The notes under the pieces are model-generated. The model was not told where the DNA came from and did not search any database. It saw only the letters and a program-made list of their open reading frames with translations. A stretch of DNA of 64,000 bases from a virus. This document shows positions 38,845 through 47,658 of the stretch, piece by piece. The stretch lies in the IMG/VR virus record IMGVR_UViG_3300043331_000441, positions 1-64,000 of that record. One strand, given 5' to 3'. Every line of letters starts with the position of its first letter. Position 1 is the first letter of the stretch. The position numbers were made by a program, and so were the translations under genes.

Positions 38845-39261
38845 ATGCTCAGAATCGGGAAGAACTCATGGCACTACTGGCTGTGGAAGCTCGGGCGTGA
38901 CGAGAATTCCAGGCCGAAGAACCTATGCAAGTACTTCTGGCATATCGCGATCGTCAAGGTGCTCTTGCCCGCGATTCTCGCGAGCTTCGTGCTACTCGGC
39001 GTCGCCACGCTCGGATGGCTGATCTGGGGGCACCCCGTTGAGTTCGGCGTCGGTCTCATGTTGCTGGTCGGCGGAACCGCAGCGGTTGTGGGCGTCATCA
39101 AGCTGACCGAAACGTATGTCGAGCACCGACGCGAGGTTGCGATGACGCGTCCGCCGAAGCCGAAGAAGCCGAAGAAGGAGAAGAAGCCGAACATCTTCTT
39201 TGAGTTCCTCAAGGCACGCAAGCGCAAGATGTGCCCGCTAATCGAAGTCGTGGACGACTAA
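38845..39261 (+). CDS. Two-helix membrane protein with basic tail
   Basis: 138 aa, starting one base after the previous stop. Predicted helices about 35-60 (IAIVKVLLPAILASFVLLGV) and 68-88, then a very basic tail (KPKKPKKEKKPN). GGGGCACCCC encodes the GHPVE loop. Unknown envelope protein. Confidence 0.72.
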   Translation: MLRIGKNSWHYWLWKLGRDENSRPKNLCKYFWHIAIVKVLLPAILASFVLLGVATLGWLIWGHPVEFGVGLMLLVGGTAAVVGVIKLTETYVEHRREVAMTRPPKPKKPKKEKKPNIFFEFLKARKRKMCPLIEVVDD

Positions 39262-39275
39262 CAAAGGAGAACGAG

Positions 39276-40190
39276 ATGGCAACAACAACACGCAAAACAG
39301 CCACGAAGAAGATGGCTGCACCCACGGCATGGCCATTCTCCGTACAAGCAGTCAAGCTGAGCGACATGTTTATCGATTTTGGCTACCAACGCGAAACGCG
39401 AGGCCAGTTTGTTGTCACCAACGCATCCGACGACACATTCCGCCCTGACCTCGTCCACGTTCTCACGCTCTCCAAGCGAGCCGACGGAAGATACGCCATT
39501 GTCGATGGCGGGCATCGCTATCTGATGTTGATGGAGCGCGGCATCGCTGAGTGGACGGCGGTCGTCTACGAAAACCTCTCCTACGACGACGAGGCCGACC
39601 TATTCGTCGAGCTGAATTTCAGACGCAACTCCGTGCGCCCATACGAACGACACCGCGCAATGATCGAGGCGAAAGTCCCGATGGCACTCGCTCTCCGTGC
39701 CTGTGCAGAAGACGAAGGTTTTGTGATTGCGGCGAGTGCAAACGGGGAGAATGCGATCGGAGCCATCTCCTCGCTGGAAGAAGTCTTCCTCGTGGCAAAA
39801 CATGAGGCCGGGACGACCTTCCAGCGCCACGTAGAGGTCAGAAAGTGGATCACTACCTCCGAAACCGAAGGCCCTGATCTGCTGAGAAAGACCCTTGCGT
39901 CTCTGCGGGAGGCATGGTCCGACCGGGACTCATGGGCGCAAGGCAAGGCTGGGAACATGATCCGTGGCGTTGCGCGTTTTCTGGCCAAGCATCCTAACGT
40001 CACTGTGGAGGAGATGGCACTCGTACTTCGCCATTCCGACCCACTGAGCGTGCAGCAGGAAGCACGGCATCTGCAAAAGCCTGGCGCCGGGAGTGGCAAG
40101 GGGCGCCCCGTCGAGACAGTGGTAGAGCGTCTCTACAAGAAGCACGGGGACGCACGTTTACTCAAGAAGTCAGCAAAGGAGAACACATGA
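39276..40190 (+). CDS. ParB-like protein (DUF6551-like), paralogue of the 17.6-kb gene
   Basis: 304 aa behind CAAAGGAGAACGAG. Boxes FGYQRETR, IVDGGHRYLML and FVELNFRRNSVRPYERH correspond to those in the protein at 17,606. A Lys/Thr-rich N-terminal extension (TTTRKTATKKMA) is extra, as is a longer C-terminal helical region. GGGGCGCCCC encodes KGRPVE near the end. Probable DNA-binding protein. Confidence 0.76.
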   Translation: MATTTRKTATKKMAAPTAWPFSVQAVKLSDMFIDFGYQRETRGQFVVTNASDDTFRPDLVHVLTLSKRADGRYAIVDGGHRYLMLMERGIAEWTAVVYENLSYDDEADLFVELNFRRNSVRPYERHRAMIEAKVPMALALRACAEDEGFVIAASANGENAIGAISSLEEVFLVAKHEAGTTFQRHVEVRKWITTSETEGPDLLRKTLASLREAWSDRDSWAQGKAGNMIRGVARFLAKHPNVTVEEMALVLRHSDPLSVQQEARHLQKPGAGSGKGRPVETVVERLYKKHGDARLLKKSAKENT

Positions 40191-40423
40191 CCGTTTCGAC
40201 GATGGACATCAAAGTCGGTGATCGTGTTGGCCGTCAGATGGGCAACGACGGCCCGATCATGTGGCTGACCGTCACTGACGTGGACGAGGAAATCATCCAC
40301 TGCAACCTGTGGACGTTCGATCGTGAGACTGGCGCAGAAATCGACGACAAGCTGCAATGGGGGCCGAAGTACGGTCGCACCGGCAGCTTCATCGTGCGCG
40401 TGCAGCAGGGCGTGGCCGCGTGA
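40187..40423 (+). CDS. Hypothetical protein
   Basis: 78 aa, ATGA overlap. Beta-rich (MWLTVTDVDEEIIHCNLWTF). Unknown. Confidence 0.68.
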   Translation: MTVSTMDIKVGDRVGRQMGNDGPIMWLTVTDVDEEIIHCNLWTFDRETGAEIDDKLQWGPKYGRTGSFIVRVQQGVAA

Positions 40424-40653
40424 AGATCGAGACCAACCGCGAGCACAACGTCGGTTATCTCTCGCTGTGTGAGATTGGGCCTGGGGAGGTCGCGTGCACG
40501 ATGACCGTGACTCCCCAGGTCGGTCCCGAACCGAGAACGCCGAGCATCAACCTCGATTTCGACTCTAAGGGCGCCCTGCTGGGGATTGAGTTTCTCGATG
40601 CAGAGACAGGGATGGCGCGTCTGCGTAGCGATCTCACTGACAAGGAGATGTAA
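40420..40653 (+). CDS. DUF2283-like small protein
   Basis: 77 aa, GTG start in GTGA overlap. INLDFDSKGALLGIEFLDAE resembles DUF2283 proteins, short beta proteins of unknown function in bacteria and phages. Confidence 0.64.
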   Translation: MKIETNREHNVGYLSLCEIGPGEVACTMTVTPQVGPEPRTPSINLDFDSKGALLGIEFLDAETGMARLRSDLTDKEM

Positions 40654-40928
40654 TGGCATACATGCGCGGCACGTTCTATGTGTGGGGAGACGGCGAGAAC
40701 ATCCACATCAACGATGTGGTGATGCCGGACGACGTATTCGACCAGCTTGTCGCAATGCGCTGGGCACAGATGACCGAGGAGGAGAAGGAGGCCGCGAAGC
40801 GGGCAGCTGTTGAGAACTACTCAGGCAACTTCGGCTGCACCAAACTGTGCGAAGAGATGGGCGTACCGTCGGCCCTCGATTGGGTCAACGATCTGGCTGA
40901 GCGGATGCGAAAGGAGAACGGTGTCTGA
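40653..40928 (+). CDS. Hypothetical protein
   Basis: 91 aa, TAATG coupling. Beta-rich start (TFYVWGDGENIHIND) then helical with GCTKLCEEM. Unknown. Confidence 0.68.
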   Translation: MAYMRGTFYVWGDGENIHINDVVMPDDVFDQLVAMRWAQMTEEEKEAAKRAAVENYSGNFGCTKLCEEMGVPSALDWVNDLAERMRKENGV

Positions 40929-41121
40929 CGTCAGATGGGAAAAGACGCTCTATATCGAAGCACGGACATCAGACCAAGATCATCAGGTCGAAACGCTTCA
41001 GTTCACCAGAGGAGAAGAGGAGGACGATCTACTCGTCATGCGCACACGCACAACCACCTACTTCTTCAGCCGCGCCGCGATTGAAGCGATCTACGATCTC
41101 CACAACGAGGTGCCGCGATGA
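40921..41121 (+). CDS. Hypothetical protein
   Basis: 66 aa, GTG start behind GAAAGGAGAACG. Beta sheet-like with a C-terminal helix (AAIEAIYDLHNEV). ATGA overlap downstream. Unknown. Confidence 0.66.
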   Translation: MSDVRWEKTLYIEARTSDQDHQVETLQFTRGEEEDDLLVMRTRTTTYFFSRAAIEAIYDLHNEVPR

Positions 41122-41393
41122 GCTGGACGATCAAAGTCGAACCCAGTGGGCTCGATGGACTCAACAAGATCATGTTTCCGTTCGAACGCTGGAAGTGGAT
41201 GGTGTTCGAAGACGACCACATGCCGCTGTTTGCACGCACGGTCAACGGCTACGCGCGCACGAAGGAACAGGCGTTCGCCAGGGGGGAGGAGTGCATCGAA
41301 GAGATCGTGCGCGACCGTGCTCTCCCGCCCCAGATGCCCAATCTCGAAATCCGCAAATACGTGCCAAGGTCAGAGCGTGACACGCAAACGTGA
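41118..41393 (+). CDS. Hypothetical protein
   Basis: 91 aa, ATGA overlap. Pattern FPFERWKWMVFEDD, ARGEECIEEIVRDR. Unknown; overlaps the next gene by 17 bp. Confidence 0.66.
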   Translation: MSWTIKVEPSGLDGLNKIMFPFERWKWMVFEDDHMPLFARTVNGYARTKEQAFARGEECIEEIVRDRALPPQMPNLEIRKYVPRSERDTQT

Positions 41394-41694
41394 TCTGGAC
41401 TTCGAGACGCTCGTTGAGGTGACAAACACGAATATCGCGATCGGGCGCGGCAAGGTTAACGTTGCGCTCGCCGCGATCAAGGTTGCCTGGCAGTCCGAAG
41501 GGGGACGCCCCGAGGACCTGCATAAGGAGATTCGTCTGCGGGCTGCGGCGTACCGCGAAGTGTGGCCGACGCTGACGCTCACACCCACCGCGCTCGCCGT
41601 GCACTGGAAGCGCGTCGCGGCCGAGCGCACACAGAAGCGCGGATCCAAGGGGATCATCGACGAGATGCGAAGGGAGGAGAAACAAGATGAGTGA
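41377..41694 (+). CDS. Hypothetical basic helical protein
   Basis: 105 aa from GTG 41377. Helical, with a repeat-like AIGRGKVNVALAAIKVAWQS and WPTLTLTPTALAVHWKRVAA, reminiscent of DNA-binding helices in phage replication organisers, but no family is certain. Confidence 0.62.
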   Translation: MTRKRDLDFETLVEVTNTNIAIGRGKVNVALAAIKVAWQSEGGRPEDLHKEIRLRAAAYREVWPTLTLTPTALAVHWKRVAAERTQKRGSKGIIDEMRREEKQDE

Positions 41695-41902
41695 CATGGG
41701 AATCATCAACGTCGTCCAGATGACGGGAGAAGTGCGGATCGAACTTGAAGACGGCTTCTACATCTCCCTAAACCGAGGGGGAATGATCGTGGGCAAAGAA
41801 AGGGCACCCCAGGACGAGCACGCACATGTCAGCGCCCTTGGTGCTGATCAGATCGCACGGACGATCATGTCCTGGGAGTTTGTCAATGAAAATTCTCGTT
41901 AG
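41687..41902 (+). CDS. Small beta-rich protein
   Basis: 71 aa behind AGGAGAAACAAG. Beta hairpins (VRIELEDGFYISLNRGG). Overlaps the phosphoesterase gene by 17 bp, so likely coupled. Confidence 0.64.
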   Translation: MSDMGIINVVQMTGEVRIELEDGFYISLNRGGMIVGKERAPQDEHAHVSALGADQIARTIMSWEFVNENSR

Positions 41903-42473
41903 CGGCGACTGGCACGGTCATACGTCTGCCGCCAAGGCCGCCGCCAAGAAGGCCAACCAAACAGGGTGCGCGTTGATCTTCCAGGTCGGCGACTTCGGCT
42001 TCTGGCCGCACACCGACCCCGACTACGTCCGCTTCCTCGCGCTCGGCGGTGGCTACTCGATCGATAAACAGTGGCGGCTCTCGCAGGGACCGAGTGGTCA
42101 GTACTGGTGGCCGCAAGAGACGATCACGCAGCGTGAGGTCTACACAGCGATCGAGGGCGGCGAGACCGACGTGATGTTCACGCATGATGCGCCGGAGGGC
42201 ACTGACATCGGCAATCCCATGTTTACTGAGATGCTCAAGAACACGCCCGAGTGTCATCAGAACCGTATGGCCGTGCGCGCGGTCGTTGATGTCGCGAAGC
42301 CACTACGCCTTTACCATGGCCACTTCCACCATCGCGAGGACTACATGCTCATCCTCGAAGACGGCACGGAGGTCGAGGTGTTCGCGCTCGCGGACTGGCG
42401 TGGCCTGCCGTTCGACAGCACTTGGACGGTGCTTGACACGGCAGGCATCAAACTGCAACGTGCAGTGACCTGA
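41886..42473 (+). CDS. Calcineurin-like metallophosphoesterase
   Basis: 195 aa from ATG 41886. ILVSGDWHG (Asp8, His10), VGDFG (Asp36), FTHDAPEG (His near 97) and GHFHH (about 140) form the metal-binding set of the calcineurin-like family, although the usual GNH(D/E) box is replaced. Expected to hydrolyse phosphomono- or diesters, perhaps cyclic nucleotides or RNA ends. Substrate unknown. Confidence 0.82.
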   Translation: MKILVSGDWHGHTSAAKAAAKKANQTGCALIFQVGDFGFWPHTDPDYVRFLALGGGYSIDKQWRLSQGPSGQYWWPQETITQREVYTAIEGGETDVMFTHDAPEGTDIGNPMFTEMLKNTPECHQNRMAVRAVVDVAKPLRLYHGHFHHREDYMLILEDGTEVEVFALADWRGLPFDSTWTVLDTAGIKLQRAVT

Positions 42474-42483
42474 AGGAGAACGT

Positions 42484-42678
42484 ATGAGGTTTAGTTTCAA
42501 CCACCTCGTCTACGAGGTGCCCGACGACGCAGGCATCAGCATCGAGGTCGTTGTTGATGACGAGCACGCCGATTACAACTTCGTGAAGGACGGCGATCAC
42601 ATCCCCATGCTCGGGGGAATCGACGAGGAAGGAAACCCGGTCGAATCATGGGAGGACGTCGGGATTCGGCGGCTTTGA
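42484..42678 (+). CDS. Small acidic protein
   Basis: 64 aa behind TGAAGGAGAACGT. Acidic beta protein (ISIEVVVDDEHADY). Unknown. Confidence 0.66.
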   Translation: MRFSFNHLVYEVPDDAGISIEVVVDDEHADYNFVKDGDHIPMLGGIDEEGNPVESWEDVGIRRL

Positions 42679-42688
42679 AAGGAGAATA

Positions 42689-42985
42689 TTGGACTCAATG
42701 AGACTCGGTGCGGTGGCAGCAAGCGTTAAGCTCGGCCGCAGAGTCACCTTTCAGGCCTACGGCAATTCGATGAGGCCGCTTATCAAAAGTAACGAGATCG
42801 TGACTGTGCGTCCATTGCTCGTCCCACCGGAGCGGGGCGACGTCGTCCTCGCGCGCGTCAATGGGCACTGGTATCTCCACCTCGTCAGCGCGACGCGCCC
42901 AGGCCAGGTACAGATCTCCAACAACCATGGCCACGTGAATGGCTGGACATCGCTCAAGAATGTCGTTGGGATCCTCGAACGATGA
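42689..42985 (+). CDS. S24/S26 peptidase-like protein
   Basis: 98 aa. TTG 42689 is preferred over ATG 42698 because GGAG lies four bases upstream, as in other genes here. FQAYGNSMRPLI carries the catalytic-type Ser of the S24/S26 (LexA/signal peptidase) fold, and RGDVVLARVN matches the following strand; the Lys partner is not obvious. No DNA-binding or transmembrane part. May be a stand-alone domain, an inactive binder or a small processing peptidase. Confidence 0.65.
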   Translation: MDSMRLGAVAASVKLGRRVTFQAYGNSMRPLIKSNEIVTVRPLLVPPERGDVVLARVNGHWYLHLVSATRPGQVQISNNHGHVNGWTSLKNVVGILER

Positions 42986-43446
42986 CACGCGAGGAATCAC
43001 TCACGATCGTCGAAATGATCATCTCGGGCTGGCCTGATGCGAAGCCACTCGACCGCGACGAAATCGCAATGTACGCGCGTTCGATCCAGGACCTCGACGC
43101 GGAGCTGGCGACGCACGCGGTGCTCAAGGCACACAAGGAATCTCGGTTCCGCCCCGGGCCGCCTGAACTACGCGAGCGCGTACGCGCCGAACGCCGCAGC
43201 CTTGCCGCAGAGCTGCCGCCGATCGAGCCAACCACGGGGCGCCCCCTGCCGATGTGGGTCAAGCGCTGGATCTGTGCGCGCTTGCTCTACAAACGCTTCG
43301 GCAAGGAGCAGGACTTACGACGATTTCCCGAACAGGGGGACTTCGGCGATCTCACCCAGGAGGTGATGCCAGAGGGGGTATGGACGGAAGAGGCAGAAAG
43401 CGTCGGGGAGAAAGAATTCCACGACGCGTTCCGTAGAATGTTCTGA
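42982..43446 (+). CDS. Possible replisome-loader-like protein
   Basis: 154 aa, ATGA overlap. LTIVEMIISGWPDAKPLDRD ... DLDAELATHAVLKAHKESRF followed by RPGPPELRERV follows the pattern of the N-terminal domain of helicase loader/inhibitor-type proteins (G39P-like). The Arg/Trp-rich second half is unique. Assignment tentative. GGGGCGCCCC encodes GRPLPM. Confidence 0.5.
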   Translation: MTREESLTIVEMIISGWPDAKPLDRDEIAMYARSIQDLDAELATHAVLKAHKESRFRPGPPELRERVRAERRSLAAELPPIEPTTGRPLPMWVKRWICARLLYKRFGKEQDLRRFPEQGDFGDLTQEVMPEGVWTEEAESVGEKEFHDAFRRMF

Positions 43447-43465
43447 AAACTCAAAGGAGAACGAC

Positions 43466-44305
43466 ATGAAGAAGTTCCTCGTACTGCTCGCGCTAGCAGC
43501 GTGCGCAGTCATCGGCGTCGTCGCCGGAGTCGCATCCGGTGGCGGCAACCCGCACGGCGACAAGGTGACGATCTGTCACGCCGCCGGTCGGGAGGGCACG
43601 ACGCACTACGAGACACTGACGATCGGCTACCAGGCCGTGTACGGGCCAGCGGGCCACTTCTACGAGAACGGCACGCCGCGCGCCGGGCACGAGCAGGATT
43701 ACCTCGGACCGTGCAAGGGAGACACGACAGACACAACGCCGACAGACACAACCCCGACCGATACCACGCCAACGGATACGACCCCGACAACGCCCACTGA
43801 AACGACGCCCACGACACCGACTACCCCGACCACGCCGTCAAGTCCGACCGGCGCGGCCACGGTGATCTGTGACAACGGCGTCTACAAGGTGAGTGGCACT
43901 GTCGATGGACAGGCAGCAGACAGCGTGCAGCCCGCGACGATCCCCGGCTCGACGAAGGGTACGGTCGAAGTGATCGTCACGCGCGGTGACACGTCAGTAC
44001 GGACAAGCGTGACAGTCAATGGCGACTGTGGGGCGCCCCCAACGACGGCGACAACGCCGACGACAGCGGCAACCACGACCGCGACGACGCCCACGACAAC
44101 CACGACGCCGCCTACGGCAACGACGCCCGCCAAGCCGTCCACGCCGAAGACGGTCAAGCCACCGAAGCAGAAGACGACCTCGGTGAAGAAGGCGGTCAAG
44201 AAGCAGCCGAAGCTGACCGGTAACCCGAAGGTCGATAAGTGCAAGGACCTCGGGAACGGGACGATGCGCTGCAAGGGCGTCGTTGTCACCCAGGGCAGCG
44301 GTTGA
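43466..44305 (+). CDS. Secreted Thr/Pro-rich protein
   Basis: 279 aa. A signal peptide (about 1-24, KKFLVLLALAACAVIGVVAG) is followed by a small Cys-containing domain (KVTICHAAGR ... GPC, about 34-85), as found in many actinobacterial secreted proteins, then a DTTPT repeat, a second domain with two Cys (about 133-190), and a Thr/Pro then Lys-rich tail. Probably exported and possibly glycosylated. Its role in a phage is unclear: surface modification or a virion-attached protein. Confidence 0.75.
   Translation: MKKFLVLLALAACAVIGVVAGVASGGGNPHGDKVTICHAAGREGTTHYETLTIGYQAVYGPAGHFYENGTPRAGHEQDYLGPCKGDTTDTTPTDTTPTDTTPTDTTPTTPTETTPTTPTTPTTPSSPTGAATVICDNGVYKVSGTVDGQAADSVQPATIPGSTKGTVEVIVTRGDTSVRTSVTVNGDCGAPPTTATTPTTAATTTATTPTTTTTPPTATTPAKPSTPKTVKPPKQKTTSVKKAVKKQPKLTGNPKVDKCKDLGNGTMRCKGVVVTQGSG
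43726..43806 (+). repeat. Tandem 15-bp repeats encoding DTTPT
   Basis: Unit like GACACAACGCCGACA, four to five copies with silent changes, giving TDTTPTDTTPTDTTPTDTTP. Length variation by slippage is likely. Confidence 0.7.
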
Positions 44306-44496
44306 TGGTCGTACATGGAAAGGGGGCGGCGCAAGCCGCCCCCAACCAACGCCAACGCCTCGCCGTGTGGTGGTGGGGCCTGAGCGACGTTGAGCGCAAC
44401 CGCTACCGCAAACGATTCATGAGTGCGGTCAAGAAGAACCGACGCTTCCGCACTTCGGTGTATCGCCTACTCGCCAGAGAGGAGAACAAGCCGTGA
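44305..44496 (+). CDS. Small basic protein
   Basis: 63 aa, TGATG coupling to the secreted-protein gene. Basic, with WWWGLSDVERNRYRKRFMSA. Unknown. Last gene before the repeat-rich block. Confidence 0.64.
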   Translation: MVVHGKGAAQAAPNQRQRLAVWWWGLSDVERNRYRKRFMSAVKKNRRFRTSVYRLLAREENKP

Positions 44497-45248
44497 CGAA
44501 CACGAAATCATCAGATGAGATTGACCGCATTGCGCGATCATTCCACGAGGCCTACGAACGCCTCGCGCCCGAACACGGTTACGCAACGCGCCGCGAGTCA
44601 GCCGTGCCGTGGGATCAGGTACCGGAGAACAACAAGAAGCTGATGCGCGCTGTCGTAGCCGAGATAATTCCCGCCGAAGTGGTGGCTCTCCGCGCCGAAC
44701 TCGCAGAAGCCCACGAGACGCGAGAACTGGCGATCCAGAACGGGGCGCACAACGTGGACGTGCTGCATCAGCAACTCGTTCGCGAGCGTGCTGCGCGGGA
44801 AGCAGCCGAACGGGAACGAGACGAGTACCGCGAGGCCGCACAGAACTGGGAGCAGTCTGCACTCGTGGCCGCTGAGAAGCGGTGGGCTGCCGAACGGGAA
44901 CGAGAAGCGTGGCGCGACTGGATCGACAAGCCCCACAAGGACGACCGCTGGCGGGCCATCTTGCCCCTGCTCCCGCCCGAGTACCAAGGGATCGACAACC
45001 CCGTCGAGCGCCTGATCGAGCGTGCGGAGGCTGCCGAGGCCAGGGAGAAGCATCTAGGGACGCTGTTGCAGCGTGTGGCTGACTCCAAATGTCTCTGCGG
45101 CGGGGAATGGCACTGGACTGGCGTACAAACCCGCTGCACCGGATGCGACCGGGTAAAGGGTTACGGCACCGCTCCGAGGGATGCCGAGGTCATCCGTGCT
45201 GCTCTTGGTTCCGCCGCTGCCGCCGACACCACGGAGGACACGGCATGA
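44493..45248 (+). CDS. Coiled-coil protein with C-terminal zinc ribbon (repeat family)
   Basis: 251 aa, GTG start. An N-terminal domain (IDRIARSFHEAYERLAPEHG), a long coil containing VVALRAELAEA and RAAREAAERERDE, then a ribbon CLCGGEW...CTGC (about 205-225). The coil is built from DNA segments repeated in the next gene and at 60.9 kb. Possibly structural; a standard ribosome binding site precedes it. Confidence 0.75.
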   Translation: MTNTKSSDEIDRIARSFHEAYERLAPEHGYATRRESAVPWDQVPENNKKLMRAVVAEIIPAEVVALRAELAEAHETRELAIQNGAHNVDVLHQQLVRERAAREAAERERDEYREAAQNWEQSALVAAEKRWAAEREREAWRDWIDKPHKDDRWRAILPLLPPEYQGIDNPVERLIERAEAAEAREKHLGTLLQRVADSKCLCGGEWHWTGVQTRCTGCDRVKGYGTAPRDAEVIRAALGSAAAADTTEDTA

Positions 45249-47002
45249 GCAACCCCATCGACGTGCTGCGCGAGGAGCGCGACCGCGAGCGTGCCGCCAG
45301 GGAAGCAGCCGAGGAACGCGCCAGCGTTGCCGAACGGGAACGAGACGAGGGCGTCTCCTACTGGCGAGGCAAGGCTGCCTACTTCGAGCGGCGTGAGAAG
45401 CTGGTCCGCGAGGCTGCCGAGGCCGAGGTGGTGGCTCTCCGCGCCGAACTCGCAGAGGCCAAGACAAACCAGTTCCCGGAGATAGACGAGTCCCTGTTGC
45501 CTGATTCGGTGAGTGGCGCTTCGTGGGACCCTGCGACGCTAACCGCGCTCGCGGAGGCGCATTGCCGCCATGCATGGGATCACAACATGGAAGTCAAGGC
45601 GTGGGTGGTGCTAACGCTGCTTGGCGAGCGTGCCGCCAGGGAAGCAGCCGAACGGGAACGAGAGGAGATGTTGCTCAACGAGGCTGAGGCGCGGCGGGCG
45701 GCAACTCTGGATCGCGAGCGTGCGGAAGCGGCCGAGGCCGACGCGAAACAACTACGGGAGGCGCTGGAACATATCCCCCGGTGCGGCAACTGCATGTCGG
45801 GCCGGACATGGGCCTGCGAGACGTACCAGGGCGCTCTCGGTTCCGCCGCTGCCGCCGACAAGCTCGACTCGTGCCCGCATTGCGGACTCAAAGGCAAGCC
45901 CTTCTGCTGGTGCGGCGAACACGCGCCCGTTCGTGAGGCTGCCGCCCGCGCCGAACTCGCAGAAGCCAACGCGCGAGCTGACAAGTGGCTCGCACGCTAC
46001 GAGGCAGAGCGAGATGACCGCGCGCGCGAGCGTGCCGCCAGGGAAGCAGCCGAACGGGAACGCCGCGATCTGGAGCAGCGCATGGACGACGAGATCGTCG
46101 CGCACGGCAAGACGGAGGAGCGTGCGGAAGCAGCCGAACGGGAACGGGACGAGTTGCTGGACGAGCGGTGGCGGTACGTGCAGGCGGTGGAGGCTGCCGA
46201 GGCGGACAACCAGCGGCTCCGGGACGCGCTGGTGCGCAAAGAGTCGGATGACCGCGAGTTCTGCAAGGGCGGCACGGAGACGTGTGAGCGCTGCGTCGGC
46301 TCATGCGGCATCGAGGAATCGTGGGACGACATCAAGCCGACGGCGATCGTCCAGGCGGTCGGCGGCGTGATCGAGGACGCCTATAGCCGGGTGAACCGCC
46401 CCGGCCCTGGCTCGTTCTCCGTCGATGGCGCGAAGTACGTGCTCGCAGTTGAGGCCAGAGCGGAGGCTGCCGAACGGGAACGAGACGCACTACGCGGCGA
46501 ACTAGAGCAGGCGTATGACTGCTGTGCGAGACCTTCCGGTACCTGCTTTGACCCGTCTGTTCTCACAAAGGTTGGGAGCGCGGATCCGAGTGCCGCCGAC
46601 GTGGACGGGGCCGACAAGCCCGATGTGGCCTCTGGCGGTCATCACGAGTCGGTGGGAGAGCGCCAGGGTAGGCAACCCGCGCTCCCGACACAACTGCTTG
46701 TAGACGCTGCCGGATTCGTCTGGCGCGACTTCGGCGAGGGCTACCTCTCCGGTTGCCCGTTCAATCCTGACAACGAGCCGCTGCCTGAGCCGATCACAGC
46801 CTACGTGAGAGCGGAGGCTGCCGAGGCCAGGGAGCAACAGCTACGGGTCGACCGGCACGAAGCATGGGAGGCGCTCGAAGACATCCTCATGTGCGAGGGC
46901 GACTCGTTCACCGAGGTTGCAGAGCGGGCACGCCGAGGACTTGCCCGCAAGTGGGCCGCTCTCGCTTCCGGCCAGCCCGCCGACAGCCAGGAGGGGGCAT
47001 GA
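45245..47002 (+). CDS. Large repetitive coiled-coil protein with zinc-binding inserts
   Basis: 585 aa from ATG 45245, ATGA overlap. Alternates coil segments (RAAREAAERERxE, AEARAELAEAxA) with Cys clusters: CGNC...C (about 180), CPHCG...CWCGEH (about 205-225), CERCVGSC (about 350) and CC...C (about 420). Looks assembled from several smaller phage genes by fusion of modules similar to its neighbours. Largest gene in the window; scaffold or adaptor role is a guess. Confidence 0.76.
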   Translation: MSNPIDVLREERDRERAAREAAEERASVAERERDEGVSYWRGKAAYFERREKLVREAAEAEVVALRAELAEAKTNQFPEIDESLLPDSVSGASWDPATLTALAEAHCRHAWDHNMEVKAWVVLTLLGERAAREAAEREREEMLLNEAEARRAATLDRERAEAAEADAKQLREALEHIPRCGNCMSGRTWACETYQGALGSAAAADKLDSCPHCGLKGKPFCWCGEHAPVREAAARAELAEANARADKWLARYEAERDDRARERAAREAAERERRDLEQRMDDEIVAHGKTEERAEAAERERDELLDERWRYVQAVEAAEADNQRLRDALVRKESDDREFCKGGTETCERCVGSCGIEESWDDIKPTAIVQAVGGVIEDAYSRVNRPGPGSFSVDGAKYVLAVEARAEAAERERDALRGELEQAYDCCARPSGTCFDPSVLTKVGSADPSAADVDGADKPDVASGGHHESVGERQGRQPALPTQLLVDAAGFVWRDFGEGYLSGCPFNPDNEPLPEPITAYVRAEAAEAREQQLRVDRHEAWEALEDILMCEGDSFTEVAERARRGLARKWAALASGQPADSQEGA

Positions 47003-47202
47003 CGACGATCCGCGTGCGGGAACCAAGCAACGATGGGCGCCTAACCATCGAGTGGTACGCGGTCATGGGCGACGGCGCGTGGATGCTGCTCGACGGCGGA
47101 AACATCGTATCCATCCATGACTGGAAGTGGCAGGCACGACTCGCCCGACGACTGCTGCTCAGACAGCGCCAGCCCACCGACATCCAGGAGAACCCGGCAT
47201 GA
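46999..47202 (+). CDS. Small beta-alpha protein
   Basis: 67 aa, ATGA overlap. Beta strands (IEWYAVMGDGAWMLLDGG) and a basic helix (WQARLARRLLLRQRQ). Unknown. Confidence 0.64.
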   Translation: MTTIRVREPSNDGRLTIEWYAVMGDGAWMLLDGGNIVSIHDWKWQARLARRLLLRQRQPTDIQENPA

Positions 47203-47465
47203 CCTCGCCGCGGAATCGTTCCGCTGTTTGTACGCCGAGCGATGATCCGGTGTACGAGCGCTGCGGCACTTGTCTGGTCAGTTCACCGCTTGACGGTCAG
47301 TTGTACTGCGAGCGGCCAGCGGGTCACCGTGGCCCGCATCGTCTGAGCAAGGAAGACGAACGACGCTCCTCCCAGTTCTGGGCGAGGTGGATGCGCCGTG
47401 CGCTCGCCCGCGCGGAGGCCCGTGATGATGATCCCATCGGCACGGTCGAGGAGCGCCATGCCTGA
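47199..47465 (+). CDS. Cys/His knuckle protein
   Basis: 88 aa, ATGA overlap. CGTC (about 22-25) and CERPAGHRGPH (about 37-47) give a C3H-type knuckle like those at 23.9 and 47.5 kb. Unknown. Confidence 0.68.
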   Translation: MTSPRNRSAVCTPSDDPVYERCGTCLVSSPLDGQLYCERPAGHRGPHRLSKEDERRSSQFWARWMRRALARAEARDDDPIGTVEERHA

Positions 47466-47658
47466 CCGTTCTGCTGCCGAAACACTCGGCACCGAGCAGC
47501 GCTGCTCGCACGTCGCGCTAGGTGACATAGAGAGCCGCTGCGAGCGCGAACACGGACACGGCGGGGCGCATCACTGCGCGGTCGATTCGGACCCGCATTG
47601 GAGGTACGTCATCTCGTGGTGGCCCAAGGACGCCCGCGCGGAGGCCCGTGATGCCTAG
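47458..47658 (+). CDS. Cys/His knuckle protein
   Basis: 66 aa, overlapping both neighbours. RCSHVALGDIESRCEREHGH then GGAHHC; relative of the previous gene (CExxxGHxGxH). Probably metal-binding. Confidence 0.68.
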   Translation: MPDRSAAETLGTEQRCSHVALGDIESRCEREHGHGGAHHCAVDSDPHWRYVISWWPKDARAEARDA

